Shown here piece after piece: positions 46,000 to 60,000 of a DNA stretch of 64,000 bases. The stretch is taken from positions 496,001 through 560,000 of the forward strand of contig JANCRA010000168.1 of the NCBI GenBank assembly GCA_024362935.1, written 5' to 3'. Made by a program: the position numbers and the translations under genes. How positions within the stretch are numbered: the first letter of the stretch is position 1; the number at the start of each line of letters is the position of its first letter. The notes beneath the pieces were generated by a model. That model was not told where the DNA came from. It was given only the letters and a program-made list of their open reading frames with translations, and made no database searches. The DNA is from Setophaga petechia (Eukaryota > Chordata > Aves > Passeriformes > Parulidae).

Positions 46000-47272
46000 A
46001 GCCAGAAGCTCTTTTTGCTGGGGCCACCTAAGTCTGGAGGGATTTTCTTTAACATCAAGAACGTTCTTTTCCGTTTTTGGTTTTCTTTTACGATGTAAAT
46101 ATAGACCTTGTTATATACACAGATTCCCAGGATCGATGTTTTGCTGCCCAGAGTCCACAGGGCATAGGGGAGGAGGGGGAAAAGGGTGCTGCTTATGCCC
46201 AGCCAGCTGCCCAGGCGTGCAGTGGGCAAAGGGGAAATGGCCGGAAGCCCCTTGGTCTGTGGTGGTTCAGCTGAAGCCTTTGTGCTGCCCATAGAGCGGC
46301 TGGGCAGGGGCCGGAGCTGCGAGGATCCCTGCCAGAGCGGTGGCTGGAGATGGCCACAAGCCCTGTGCCAGGCAGGAAGCGCCATCTGTGTCCTCCTGCC
46401 CGTGTGCTGCTGGCTGCCTTGCTGAGGGCTCCCAGGTGCCCCTGGATGGGGCTGCTCTGGAGCTGCTGTGGGGCTGCGGCGCTGCTGCCAGGCAGCTTGG
46501 CCGGGCTGGGGCAGAGCCTGAGGGGCTGGGGCGCTGGCAAGCCCTGAGCAATGGGCTCAAAGAGGCCACAAGCAGCCCCGTGGCAACCGCCTTGTTCCTG
46601 CCAGAGTTGACTTGCAAGAGGGATCCTGGGCACTCTGCAACAGCATCAGTGTTGTCGGAAACCCAAATGCAGGGAAATCTCAGACCTTTGGTCTTGTCCA
46701 CAAAGCTCAGAATTGAACACAGGATTTGTTCTGACACCTTGGAAAGGGCTTCCAAACTTAGGTGGTAGAAGCGAGAATGCGGATTTCAAGTTGATAGCAG
46801 AGACACGGGGAGGAAAGTTGAAGTGGAGGAAAAGTTTAGAGTTTTAGAGTTCAAGATCTAGAAGAAAATTGAAGTAGTTGCAATGGTAAACAAGAAGTTG
46901 AGGATGCAGTGCTGTAGGTTTGTGTGTCATGACTGGCTAAGGAAGCTTACAGCTTACACTGCAGCATGCTGTGGGAACCCAGGAAATTCCTCTGGCTGCC
47001 TTCCAGGACTCGAGACCCTTTAAGAGGGCTCAGAGGCCTTGGCACAGAGCCCAAGACCCCCGTGCCTTTGATTTAGCCCTTGGAAAAAAACAATTACCAA
47101 CCTCGTATGAAGAATGACAAGCCACAAAAGTTTAAATAGAATAACAGTGAATTTATCACAGAGTGGAAAAACAGATTTTTGGGGTTTTTAGAATGGGGCT
47201 TCTGGGGGCAAGCTGGAGGAATCTGGGCATGTCCAGCCTTTCTCCTCCTTCTTCTTGGCCTCCATCTTCTTC

Positions 47273-47559
47273 TGTGATGCTGGCACTTTTAGATTGGTTT
47301 AGAGTAGAAGCTCACTGTCTAACATAGATGATAGGTATTGGAAAGTAATTGTAAATATTGTACACGTAGTTGTTTTTAGTATAAAAGATAACACCGCCCC
47401 AGGGCAGGCAGAGTGCCTTAGACTGTCTTGCTAAGCAGACCTTGGCAGGACAGGAGAAAGAATTTTATAGACGCGATACAATAAACAACCTTGAGATGCA
47501 GAAATCAAGAGCTCTGGCTCCTTCTTTGACCGCCGGGCTGGGAAAAGAGACTTTCTAAC
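47273..47559 (+). mobile_element. ERV LTR in unit 5
   Basis: TATAAAA at 47380, AATAAA at 47480. Same structure as in the other units. Confidence 0.7.
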
Positions 47560-48968
47560 TTCTCTCGTGGTCACTCTGACCAGCTAGAGACCCCAAGAGC
47601 ATGAGTCCGTAAGACAAAATATTGAAGAATTGGCTCCAAAACATAAATATCCTTGTTGGCCGTGTCTTCTTGGCCAATAAATCCTTCAAAGCTCTTGTAA
47701 CTACAAGTCTTGTGGCCCTGTGAACCATGCGGTGGAGATGTGAGCCAAACTCACCCTTCCTGTCTATGTGGAGGAGAAGAAAAAGCAATGGCATCATCTA
47801 AAAAACTCAGAGGTCCGCTCTCTAGCTCGTTCCAACTCCTTCAACTCCCTCCAAGTGTCATTTAGCTACAAATAGATGACAAGGACTCTTAGTGCTGGCT
47901 CTTTGACTCCAGAGCAGCTGCTTTAGAATCTTTCATATAAGCCTGTCTAGTTGTGTGCCAGAAATGTATCATTTTAAGAAACGTTCCCAACTGACTTGAA
48001 TGGAGGGAGGCTCGTTTGAAGGGTGCTTGAGGAGAAAGGCTCCTGGAAGAGATCTGGGCTTTGGCCTAGCTGTGTCCCCTGCTGATTGTGAAGTGTGCCA
48101 TCAGCTGCAGGGCTTTGTGGGCTAAAAACATCATCGAGTCACTTGGACTTGCTCTTTTTTGCCTATAGAAGCTGGACCCACTTTCAGGGCAAATTTGGAG
48201 ACCTCATCCATGGGTGGACGGACCACCTAGGACTTTCCAACTGCTGGGAATGGTTTTCTAGGTCTCTGGTGTAAAAGGGGCTGCCCAGCAACTGTGGATC
48301 TGTAAGATGGTAATTGCCTTGGTTTGAAAAGAGAGATGTCTGCTCAGGAAAGCAGAAGCCTTGTCTGAAATGGAAAATGTAAATCCCCTCCCTTCAAATG
48401 ATTCTCATGTAGAAATTCAAATGCTCTCGGGGTAAGATATGGGGATAGGACTGAGCCCGCAGAGCCAGGCGGTGTTTGCTGATGGTCTGAGCCCTTCCTA
48501 AAGATCCTGTCAGGCTGGCTTAGACACCTGGGGCCAGGGATTCCTTCCAGCCTGGGCCACTCTGGCTGGGCTGGGGGCGGCCCCAGGGCAGGAGGCAGTG
48601 TGTGCAAGGGCCCTGGATGTCACGCTGCAGCACGGTCAGCGTGCCATGGAACGGAACCCGGTGTCCAAGGCCCCTTTGTGACACGTGGGAAATAGAAGCT
48701 TGCCCGGGTGCTGGCAACACGCTAGGGGGCACAACGGGACAGAGTGGTGCCGTGAGGAGCCCCCGCACAGTGCACTCGCTCCCGTCTGACCCGGAGCTTC
48801 TCTGTGCCATTGTTCCTGCAGCTGAGCTCGAGGCCTGAGCACAGCACTCGGTGACCCGTGGCCTTCCCAGGCTTCTCTTCTTCAGCTGCCCTCAAGGGCA
48901 GAGAGTGGCACTTGGTGCCCCAGAGCTTTCCCAAGGCATCTCCCCTGCAAGTAGCTCCAGGCACAGAC

Positions 48969-51900
48969 ATGGAGCAGAGACCCCCGAGAGTGCCCAAGCT
49001 GGCCTGGGTGCAGGAGGAGGAGGAGGAGGAGGAAGAAGGCCCTGCAGCTGCCCCGGCACAGGAGACTGATGAGGTGGTGCCATTCCATCCACCGCAAGAG
49101 GGTGAGTGGCAGAGCTGGGCCGCAGGGCTGGAGCCTGCAGCCAACTTGGCCCCATGCCTTGCCACGCCATGCCATGCCATGCCATGCCATGCCATGCCAT
49201 GCCATGCCCTGGGGAAATACCCACGGACAGGATGGAAGTGGGGCCGGGCAGACACCCCGCAGGGGCCGTGCTCCGGGGCTCTCCCTGCCTGGGCAGCGCA
49301 GGGCTGGCCTGTGTTCTCCGGCCTCTGCCGCAGCCCCTCAGCTCTGGCTGCACTCGCTCTTTGCCAGATGCAGCCCTGGAGCGCACACAAGAGCAGGAGT
49401 CCAGCCGTGGCCGCTTCCGCAGCACAGCACAGGTACCTGCAGCCACCCCCACCTGGGCTGGGCCTGCTGTCCCTGCTCAGCCCGGCACCGTGTGTGCAGC
49501 ACTCCATGCAACATCCCCGGCTTCCTGCCCTTCTCCTACAGCTCGTTTGCGACTTCATCAGGAGCATTCGGCAGGAAGAGACCAGCACCATGGGCACTGG
49601 GCTCAGAGCTCACTCCGAGCTCCTCCATCATGAGACCAGTGCCGCCCTGCTGGATTTGCTCCTGGAGAAGGGTGTTGCCAGGCCACAACAAGTGAGCAGC
49701 CTGGGGCCGGGCTTCAATTTCCCCATGAGTCCTGTGGCTTCCCCAGCCACGCCTGCTGGTCCCTGGGAGCCTCTGAGGCCATGGCAGCGCACTGGCAAGG
49801 GAAGCACTTCTCTGGGGACCCTGGGGACATTGCTCCCTCTGGCAGCTTTCCAAGTCTCCCCGTGCCTTCTCCAGGTGCCCGCCATGGTGAGGTTCATCCA
49901 TCAATGGCTCACGGCCGATGATTCTGCCGAGCACAGGCTGGACAAGGCCCTGCTGAATCTCACCAGAGCACAGCCGGGTGACGCAGTCGTGACGCTCCTG
50001 CGTGTGGCCCCGTCCTGTGACAGGTATGGGACCCACCTGCCCAGAGGGCTCACGCCTCCCCAGCCCGTCAGCCTGACCACCTGGCCCAGGTGTGTGACCA
50101 ACAGAGAGTTCCAGGGCCCTCTGGCTGCTGCCTTCCCCAGCCCTGGCACGTCAGCCCCCCAGCCTGCTGCCATGCTCCCTTGCCGCCCCTCAGGGCTCTC
50201 TCCTCACAGGGCTGGGCTGCCTGGCTGCTGCTGGCAAGGGCCAGTGGGCAGAGGCAGCGCCGGCAGTCAGCCCGGGCCCCCAGGGATGCCCAGGCCACAG
50301 TGCCGTGTCTGAGACCCCCCTGAGACATAGCTCTAACCCCGCAGAGCTGCCATCGCCATGTGGAAGACCATCATGTGCTCGTCCAGGACTGCGGAGCCGG
50401 CGCTGCTGATCCTCCTGGATGTGCTGGGGAGCTGGCCAGAGCACAGCACATGCACCTCCGATGGGGACAAAACGGGTGTCTTTGGCCTGGCTGTGAGTTT
50501 CTGCAAGTGGCCTTTGCTGGTCCCAAGGCCGCCTCCCAGCAGCTCTCCATCCTCCTTCCCCCACTGCCTCTCCCTGCCTCAGGTGCTGGCCTGAAACCTG
50601 GCCCAGTAGCAGCTCCAGGCCCACCAGGCCCTGTGCTCCCCCGGCCAAGGTCTCTGCGGGCCTCTCCCTGCCACGCTCGGGCCCTGCCACACGGACACCT
50701 GGGCACTGAGCGCTGTCTCGAGGGGCTTTGTCCTTTGCAGGCAACTGTGGTGATGTGGAAGATCCTTCAGGAGCCCCATGTCCTACGTGCAGTGAGGCCG
50801 TATTTCCCCCGCCTATTTGTGCATCTGCTCTTCCAAGTGTTCTTCAGCACAGAAGAGACGCCAGAGGAGTTCGAAACCTTCTGGAAGGAATGCCTGGAAG
50901 AGCATGGCCTTACCACCAGCCCCAACAGGTGCTCCATGCCACTCCCCATGTCCCTGCCACGTGGCATGCAAAGGAGCCAGTGCTGCAGTGTGACCTGGGC
51001 TTTGCTGCGCACACAGGTTTGCATTGCAGACCCTGAAGTCCCTGCTCTGCCAAAAGCAGTACAAGGATGTGGTGGTGTCAGTGGAACGCAAGCGTGGCTG
51101 GGACACGCTGCTCTGTGCTGACACCCGCCACTACGCCGCGGGTCTGCTGGCCAGGTGAGACTCCCTTTCTCCCCCTTGCTCCCAGCATTTGTGCCCTGTG
51201 CCCGGGCTGTCCCACACAGTCCCTGTGGCCCTGGGACACAGGGCCTTATCACTGAGGGACGGCCAAGCAGACTGGAAAAGGCTGGGAGGGGAGAGAGCAC
51301 AGCAGAAGACACCTCCCAAAGGGCCCAGGTCCCCTTGCAGGATGGTGGTGAAAGACCACCAGGCTCTGTGAGCCTGTCCTTGGAGAGGTTTGCTCAGGTT
51401 CCTGGTCCCTTTTCCGGCCTCCTAGGGAGATGCGCCGTGCTTGTCTTCGGTTGTGTTCCAGTATTGCACTCCACCTCCTCCGGCTGCTCAGCACACAGGA
51501 GCCACACTGGGATCTGCCCGCCCTGGCGTTCCTTGTGGAGGTGAGCCGGGTGTCCAGCGCTGCCTGGCTGAGCTGCCTCCCAGCTCTCTGCCCTCTCGTC
51601 GCCGCAGCCGCCTGGGACGGTGCCTGCGCCCTGTGCGGCTGCTGCTGCTGCTGCTGCTGCCTGGGCCCGGCCCTGTGCGGCTCCGGGCTCCTGCCGGCCG
51701 GCTCCCCCGTCACAGCCCCCTCCTGTGCCTTTCAGGTCCTCGAGTGCCTGGATTCCAGTGAATGTGGTGACAGTGTTGTGCAGGTCTCTTCAAGGTACCT
51801 GCAGAGCGAGTGCAGGGAGAGGCGTCGCCTGGCGCTCAGGGCCCTTCTCGAGCTCATTGGTGATCCCTCAATGGTGAGAAGGGGGCGGTGGCTGAAGCTG

Positions 51901-54060
51901 CGCTGGGAACGCAGTCACTTGGTCTTGCCTGGGCTTCGGGCGCTGGGGCAGCTGCTTCCAGCTCTCCTGCTTCCTGCTTCAGCTGCCCAAGTGCTTCGGG
52001 ACAGGCCTTTGGCCTCTGGGCCCTGCAGCAGCAGGGTGGCGTTTCACAGACTTGTGTTCCGCACAGGCCGAAAGAATGTGGAGCCTGACCAAAAGCCTCA
52101 TGGACCTACTGTGGGACAACGATGCAGAGATAGTTGGGATGACACTCATCACACTCAGCTTTATATTCCTGCACAAACACATGCTGATGTCAACCCCCAT
52201 TGCCCTGCAGCTGGCTGAGGCGCTCCTGCAACTCTTTGACCACGTAAGGCTCTGTGCCCCCAGCCACAGCCACTGGGTGCTGCCTGGAAACTGTGTGCCC
52301 TGTGCATTTCCAGCCTGTGCCCAGGTGGGCCTGGAGGAGCCAATGCTGAGGTATTTTTTCCTTTTTTTTCATCTAGGATAATAGCCAGGTACGGCTGCTC
52401 TCCATAAAACTCTTCCGAGACATGATGGAGTACTTGGAAGACAGAGAAAAACCTTTGGAAAGCCCTGTGCAACAGAGCCTGCTTCCATTCTTCTTGCACT
52501 GCAATGACGAGAATCAGCGTGTGGCAGAGGTGAGGACTTGTGGGCTGCTGCTGTCCCCCTGGCAGGGGGCTCGGCTGCCTCCTGCCCTGTGCCTGCTGCA
52601 CTGCAGCCACCTCCAGGCCTTGGCAAGGGGACGCGGGTCCCGTGCCCTGGGCTGTGGGGCCATCTCCACGTCTCTGCTGCTCTCCAGGCTTCTCAGGAAA
52701 CGCTGCTTTGTGCGGTCAAGTTCCTGAAGAGGAGGGATCTCAAAAAGCTGGTGAAGGAGCAGAAATTGTGGAAGTTCAGCAAGCACCTGGTAAGGAGGAG
52801 CGAGAAGCCCCAGCCTCAGGCTGGAAAAGGCCCCTGAGAGCGGTGCTAAAGTGTGCGGGGCTGGCAGCTGTGCCCCTGCCCGCTGCTGCTGCAGCCAGAG
52901 GCCGCGGGGGCTCTTCTCCAGGCTCCCGTGGGCCCGAGCCGGGTGCCCATGGAGCCCGGCCCGGCGGGGCTGCGGGGCGGCACCGCGGCTCCCCGGGCAG
53001 CAGCCGGCCCGCTGCCCCCTCCCCTCGGGAGCCCTTGGCCAGCGGCTGCTGGCCGCGCCTCAGGGCTGTGCGGCAGGGGAGGCCGGGGCTGGGCGCAGGC
53101 AGCGCCCGGCCCAGGGGCTGAGCCCGGGCCAACCCTTCCCTCCTGCCGCTCTCCGCAGCTGGCAGAGGACAGGAGCCGAGCGGCCGAGCACCTGCGCCAG
53201 GCCCTGCGCTACCTGGAGAGCCCACAGGAGCCCCTGCGAGAGGCGGCCATCAGGTTCATGGGTGAGCCACGAGCCCGAGCTCCCTCCTCGGCCCGCCGCA
53301 GCTCGGCCCCGGCCCCGCCTGCTGCCCCGGCAGCGCCAGCCGGGCCCGGCGCCGTGGAGCCCCGCCTGGCCTGGCCATTGCTGCTGCCGCCCTCTGGCAG
53401 CCGCGTCCTGGGCCGGCAGCGTGCGGCAAGGGCCGGGCTGAGCCCTGCCGGGCCAGCAGCCCGTGTGGCCACAGCGCCGGCAGCGCCGCTGGCAGGGAGC
53501 TGTGCCGCTGGGGCCGTGACAGGCTCTGTGTTCACAGGGATGGCCGGGCGGCACCTGACGGGGCAGCGGCAAGAGCTGCAGCTGATCTGCGCTGGTGAGC
53601 GAGGGCAGCGGACTGACAGCGCGGGCTGACAGCGCGGGGAGAGCTGCAAGCCCTGCCCCGGCTGCGAAGGGCTCTGCTCCCGGGGACAGAGCACACTGAG
53701 CTTTCCGGGCCATTGGTGGCCAGCAGCTTCGGGCTGATCCCCTTGCTCCCTGCTCCCTCCTGGCCATGGCAAGAACCGGCTGGGATGACCCCGGCAGGGG
53801 GCTCTCCTCGGCTCCCCACAGATCCGGCTCTGACCGTGGCTCTGTTCCTCTCTCTTGCAGCCCTTGAAGACAAAACAAATGACATCAGCCTCGCCGTCGG
53901 AAGCCTGGCAATTCAAACACTGTGCATCCTCAAGTCAGGAGAGCGGGCTCCCATCTCCAGGTTCCAGTGGCTCCAAAATCACCTGCGCAGGGCATGGAAG
54001 ACACGGCCTCGTCTCTCACGGCTCGGCTGCCTGCCCTGTCGGAGCTCCGTGGAGAGCTGA
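48969..54060 (+). CDS. MROH family protein, copy 5, 15 exons
   Basis: Exons: 48969-49101, 49368-49432, 49542-49691, 49875-50023, 50345-50492, 50741-50928, 51017-51154, 51426-51540, 51736-51873, 52067-52243, 52377-52529, 52688-52789, 53159-53261, 53538-53594, 53861-54060. 671 residues, open. Arg62, Ala319, Arg584. Confidence 0.85.
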
Positions 54061-55333
54061 AGCCAGAAGCTCTTTTTGCTGGGGCCACCTAAGTCTGGAG
54101 GGATTTTCTTTAACATCAAGAACGTTCTTTTCCGTTTTTGGTTTTCTTTTACGATGTAAATATAGACCTTGTTATATACACAGATTCCCAGGATCGATGT
54201 TTTGCTGCCCAGAGTCCACAGGGCATAGGGGAGGAGGGGGAAAAGGGTGCTGCTTATGCCCAGCCAGCTGCCCAGGCGTGCAGTGGGCAAAGGGGAAATG
54301 GCCGGAAGCCCCTTGGTCTGTGGTGGTTCAGCTGAAGCCTTTGTGCTGCCCATAGAGCGGCTGGGCAGGGGCCGGAGCTGCGAGGATCCCTGCCAGAGCG
54401 GTGGCTGGAGATGGCCACAAGCCCTGTGCCAGGCAGGAAGCGCCATCTGTGTCCTCCTGCCCGTGTGCTGCTGGCTGCCTTGCTGAGGGCTCCCAGGTGC
54501 CCCTGGATGGGGCTGCTCTGGAGCTGCTGTGGGGCTGCGGCGCTGCTGCCAGGCAGCTTGGCCGGGCTGGGGCAGAGCCTGAGGGGCTGGGGCGCTGGCA
54601 AGCCCTGAGCAATGGGCTCAAAGAGGCCACAAGCAGCCCCGTGGCAACCGCCTTGTTCCTGCCAGAGTTGACTTGCAAGAGGGATCCTGGGCACTCTGCA
54701 ACAGCATCAGTGTTGTCGGAAACCCAAATGCAGGGAAATCTCAGACCTTTGGTCTTGTCCACAAAGCTCAGAATTGAACACAGGATTTGTTCTGACACCT
54801 TGGAAAGGGCTTCCAAACTTAGGTGGTAGAAGCGAGAATGCGGATTTCAAGTTGATAGCAGAGACACGGGGAGGAAAGTTGAAGTGGAGGAAAAGTTTAG
54901 AGTTTTAGAGTTCAAGATCTAGAAGAAAATTGAAGTAGTTGCAATGGTAAACAAGAAGTTGAGGATGCAGTGCTGTAGGTTTGTGTGTCATGACTGGCTA
55001 AGGAAGCTTACAGCTTACACTGCAGCATGCTGTGGGAACCCAGGAAATTCCTCTGGCTGCCTTCCAGGACTCGAGACCCTTTAAGAGGGCTCAGAGGCCT
55101 TGGCACAGAGCCCAAGACCCCCGTGCCTTTGATTTAGCCCTTGGAAAAAAACAATTACCAACCTCGTATGAAGAATGACAAGCCACAAAAGTTTAAATAG
55201 AATAACAGTGAATTTATCACAGAGTGGAAAAACAGATTTTTGGGGTTTTTAGAATGGGGCTTCTGGGGGCAAGCTGGAGGAATCTGGGCATGTCCAGCCT
55301 TTCTCCTCCTTCTTCTTGGCCTCCATCTTCTTC

Positions 55334-55620
55334 TGTGATGCTGGCACTTTTAGATTGGTTTAGAGTAGAAGCTCACTGTCTAACATAGATGATAGGTATT
55401 GGAAAGTAATTGTAAATATTGTACACGTAGTTGTTTTTAGTATAAAAGATAACACCGCCCCAGGGCAGGCAGAGTGCCTTAGACTGTCTTGCTAAGCAGA
55501 CCTTGGCAGGACAGGAGAAAGAATTTTATAGACGCGATACAATAAACAACCTTGAGATGCAGAAATCAAGAGCTCTGGCTCCTTCTTTGACCGCCGGGCT
55601 GGGAAAAGAGACTTTCTAAC
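55334..55620 (+). mobile_element. ERV LTR in unit 6
   Basis: TATAAAA at 55441, AATAAA at 55541. Same structure as in the other units. Confidence 0.7.
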
Positions 55621-57029
55621 TTCTCTCGTGGTCACTCTGACCAGCTAGAGACCCCAAGAGCATGAGTCCGTAAGACAAAATATTGAAGAATTGGCTCCAA
55701 AACATAAATATCCTTGTTGGCCGTGTCTTCTTGGCCAATAAATCCTTCAAAGCTCTTGTAACTACAAGTCTTGTGGCCCTGTGAACCATGCGGTGGAGAT
55801 GTGAGCCAAACTCACCCTTCCTGTCTATGTGGAGGAGAAGAAAAAGCAATGGCATCATCTAAAAAACTCAGAGGTCCGCTCTCTAGCTCGTTCCAACTCC
55901 TTCAACTCCCTCCAAGTGTCATTTAGCTACAAATAGATGACAAGGACTCTTAGTGCTGGCTCTTTGACTCCAGAGCAGCTGCTTTAGAATCTTTCATATA
56001 AGCCTGTCTAGTTGTGTGCCAGAAATGTATCATTTTAAGAAACGTTCCCAACTGACTTGAATGGAGGGAGGCTCATTTGAAGGGTGCTTGAGGAGAAAGG
56101 CTCCTGGAAGAGATCTGGGCTTTGGCCTAGCTGTGTCCCCTGCTGATTGTGAAGTGTGCCATCAGCTGCAGGGCTTTGTGGGCTAAAAACATCATCGAGT
56201 CACTTGGACTTGCTCTTTTTTGCCTATAGAAGCTGGACCCACTTTCAGGGCAAATTTGGAGACCTCATCCATGGGTGGACGGACCACCTAGGACTTTCCA
56301 ACTGCTGGGAATGGTTTTCTAGGTCTCTGGTGTAAAAGGGGCTGCCCAGCAACTGTGGATCTGTAAGATGGTAATTGCCTTGGTTTGAAAAGAGAGATGT
56401 CTGCTCAGGAAAGCAGAAGCCTTGTCTGAAATGGAAAATGTAAATCCCCTCCCTTCAAATGATTCTCATGTAGAAATTCAAATGCTCTCGGGGTAAGATA
56501 TGGGGATAGGACTGAGCCCGCAGAGCCAGGCGGTGTTTGCTGATGGTCTGAGCCCTTCCTAAAGATCCTGTCAGGCTGGCTTAGACACCTGGGGCCAGGG
56601 ATTCCTTCCAGCCTGGGCCACTCTGGCTGGGCTGGGGGCGGCCCCAGGGCAGGAGGCAGTGTGTGCAAGGGCCCTGGATGTCACGCTGCAGCACGGTCAG
56701 CGTGCCATGGAACGGAACCCGGTGTCCAAGGCCCCTTTGTGACACGTGGGAAATAGAAGCTTGCCCGGGTGCTGGCAACACGCTAGGGGGCACAACGGGA
56801 CAGAGTGGTGCCGTGAGGAGCCCCCGCACAGTGCACTCGCTCCCGTCTGACCCGGAGCTTCTCTGTGCCATTGTTCCTGCAGCTGAGCTCGAGGCCTGAG
56901 CACAGCACTCGGTGACCCGTGGCCTTCCCAGGCTTCTCTTCTTCAGCTGCCCTCAAGGGCAGAGAGTGGCACTTGGTGCCCCAGAGCTTTCCCAAGGCAT
57001 CTCCCCTGCAAGTAGCTCCAGGCACAGAC

Positions 57030-60000
57030 ATGGAGCAGAGACCCCCGAGAGTGCCCAAGCTGGCCTGGGTGCAGGAGGAGGAGGAGGAGGAGGAAGAAGG
57101 CCCTGCAGCTGCCCCGGCACAGGAGACTGATGAGGTGGTGCCATTCCATCCACCGCAAGAGGGTGAGTGGCAGAGCTGGGCCGCAGGGCTGGAGCCTGCA
57201 GCCAACTTGGCCCCATGCCTTGCCACGCCATGCCATGCCATGCCATGCCATGCCATGCCATGCCATGCCCTGGGGAAATACCCACGGACAGGATGGAAGT
57301 GGGGCCGGGCAGACACCCCGCAGGGGCCGTGCTCCGGGGCTCTCCCTGCCTGGGCAGCGCAGGGCTGGCCTGTGTTCTCCGGCCTCTGCCGCAGCCCCTC
57401 AGCTCTGGCTGCACTCGCTCTTTGCCAGATGCAGCCCTGGAGCGCACACAAGAGCAGGAGTCCAGCCGTGGCCGCTTCCGCAGCACAGCACAGGTACCTG
57501 CAGCCACCCCCACCTGGGCTGGGCCTGCTGTCCCTGCTCAGCCCGGCACCGTGTGTGCAGCACTCCATGCAACATCCCCGGCTTCCTGCCCTTCTCCTAC
57601 AGCTCGTTTGCGACTTCATCAGGAGCATTCGGCAGGAAGAGACCAGCACCATGGGCACTGGGCTCAGAGCTCACTCCGAGCTCCTCCATCATGAGACCAG
57701 TGCCGCCCTGCTGGATTTGCTCCTGGAGAAGGGTGTTGCCAGGCCACAACAAGTGAGCAGCCTGGGGCCGGGCTTCAATTTCCCCATGAGTCCTGTGGCT
57801 TCCCCAGCCACGCCTGCTGGTCCCTGGGAGCCTCTGAGGCCATGGCAGCGCACTGGCAAGGGAAGCACTTCTCTGGGGACCCTGGGGACATTGCTCCCTC
57901 TGGCAGCTTTCCAAGTCTCCCCGTGCCTTCTCCAGGTGCCCGCCATGGTGAGGTTCATCCATCAATGGCTCACGGCCGATGATTCTGCCGAGCACAGGCT
58001 GGACAAGGCCCTGCTGAATCTCACCAGAGCACAGCCGGGTGACGCAGTCGTGACGCTCCTGCGTGTGGCCCCGTCCTGTGACAGGTATGGGACCCACCTG
58101 CCCAGAGGGCTCACGCCTCCCCAGCCCGTCAGCCTGACCACCTGGCCCAGGTGTGTGACCAACAGAGAGTTCCAGGGCCCTCTGGCTGCTGCCTTCCCCA
58201 GCCCTGGCACGTCAGCCCCCCAGCCTGCTGCCATGCTCCCTTGCCGCCCCTCAGGGCTCTCTCCTCACAGGGCTGGGCTGCCTGGCTGCTGCTGGCAAGG
58301 GCCAGTGGGCAGAGGCAGCGCCGGCAGTCAGCCCGGGCCCCCAGGGATGCCCAGGCCACAGTGCCGTGTCTGAGACCCCCCTGAGACATAGCTCTAACCC
58401 CGCAGAGCTGCCATCGCCATGTGGAAGACCATCATGTGCTCGTCCAGGACTGCGGAGCCGGCGCTGCTGATCCTCCTGGATGTGCTGGGGAGCTGGCCAG
58501 AGCACAGCACATGCACCTCCGATGGGGACAAAACGGGTGTCTTTGGCCTGGCTGTGAGTTTCTGCAAGTGGCCTTTGCTGGTCCCAAGGCCGCCTCCCAG
58601 CAGCTCTCCATCCTCCTTCCCCCACTGCCTCTCCCTGCCTCAGGTGCTGGCCTGAAACCTGGCCCAGTAGCAGCTCCAGGCCCACCAGGCCCTGTGCTCC
58701 CCCGGCCAAGGTCTCTGCGGGCCTCTCCCTGCCACGCTCGGGCCCTGCCACACGGACACCTGGGCACTGAGCGCTGTCTCGAGGGGCTTTGTCCTTTGCA
58801 GGCAACTGTGGTGATGTGGAAGATCCTTCAGGAGCCCCATGTCCTACGTGCAGTGAGGCCGTATTTCCCCCGCCTATTTGTGCATCTGCTCTTCCAAGTG
58901 TTCTTCAGCACAGAAGAGACGCCAGAGGAGTTCGAAACCTTCTGGAAGGAATGCCTGGAAGAGCATGGCCTTACCACCAGCCCCAACAGGTGCTCCATGC
59001 CACTCCCCATGTCCCTGCCACGTGGCATGCAAAGGAGCCAGTGCTGCAGTGTGACCTGGGCTTTGCTGCGCACACAGGTTTGCATTGCAGACCCTGAAGT
59101 CCCTGCTCTGCCAAAAGCAGTACAAGGATGTGGTGGTGTCAGTGGAACGCAAGCGTGGCTGGGACACGCTGCTCTGTGCTGACACCCGCCACTACGCCGC
59201 GGGTCTGCTGGCCAGGTGAGACTCCCTTTCTCCCCCTTGCTCCCAGCATTTGTGCCCTGTGCCCGGGCTGTCCCACACAGTCCCTGTGGCCCTGGGACAC
59301 AGGGCCTTATCACTGAGGGACGGCCAAGCAGACTGGAAAAGGCTGGGAGGGGAGAGAGCACAGCAGAAGACACCTCCCAAAGGGCCCAGGTCCCCTTGCA
59401 GGATGGTGGTGAAAGACCACCAGGCTCTGTGAGCCTGTCCTTGGAGAGGTTTGCTCAGGTTCCTGGTCCCTTTTCCGGCCTCCTAGGGAGATGCGCCGTG
59501 CTTGTCTTCGGTTGTGTTCCAGTATTGCACTCCACCTCCTCCGGCTGCTCAGCACACAGGAGCCACACTGGGATCTGCCCGCCCTGGCGTTCCTTGTGGA
59601 GGTGAGCCGGGTGTCCAGCGCTGCCTGGCTGAGCTGCCTCCCAGCTCTCTGCCCTCTCGTCGCCGCAGCCGCCTGGGACGGTGCCTGCGCCCTGTGCGGC
59701 TGCTGCTGCTGCTGCTGCTGCCTGGGCCCGGCCCTGTGCGGCTCCGGGCTCCTGCCGGCCGGCTCCCCCGTCACAGCCCCCTCCTGTGCCTTTCAGGTCC
59801 TCGAGTGCCTGGATTCCAGTGAATGTGGTGACAGTGTTGTGCAGGTCTCTTCAAGGTACCTGCAGAGCGAGTGCAGGGAGAGGCGTCGCCTGGCGCTCAG
59901 GGCCCTTCTCGAGCTCATTGGTGATCCCTCAATGGTGAGAAGGGGGCGGTGGCTGAAGCTGCGCTGGGAACGCAGTCACTTGGTCTTGCCTGGGCTTCGG

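Larger units (their letters stand above)
39142..47189 (+). repeat. Array unit 4 (8048 bp)
   Basis: Leader 39142-39224, LTR 39225-39511, spacer 39512-40920, MROH-like gene 40921-45999, 3' flank 46000-47189 with no gene. Lacks the 18-bp intron 1 insertion. Has six ATGCC and seven CTG units, and one GAG codon fewer in exon 1 than all other copies. Confidence 0.95.
47190..55250 (+). repeat. Array unit 5 (8061 bp)
   Basis: Leader 47190-47272, LTR 47273-47559, spacer 47560-48968, MROH-like gene 48969-54060, 3' flank 54061-55250 with no gene. Eight ATGCC units and a CACGCTAGG for CACGCAAGG change near 48720 are shared only with unit 6. Confidence 0.95.
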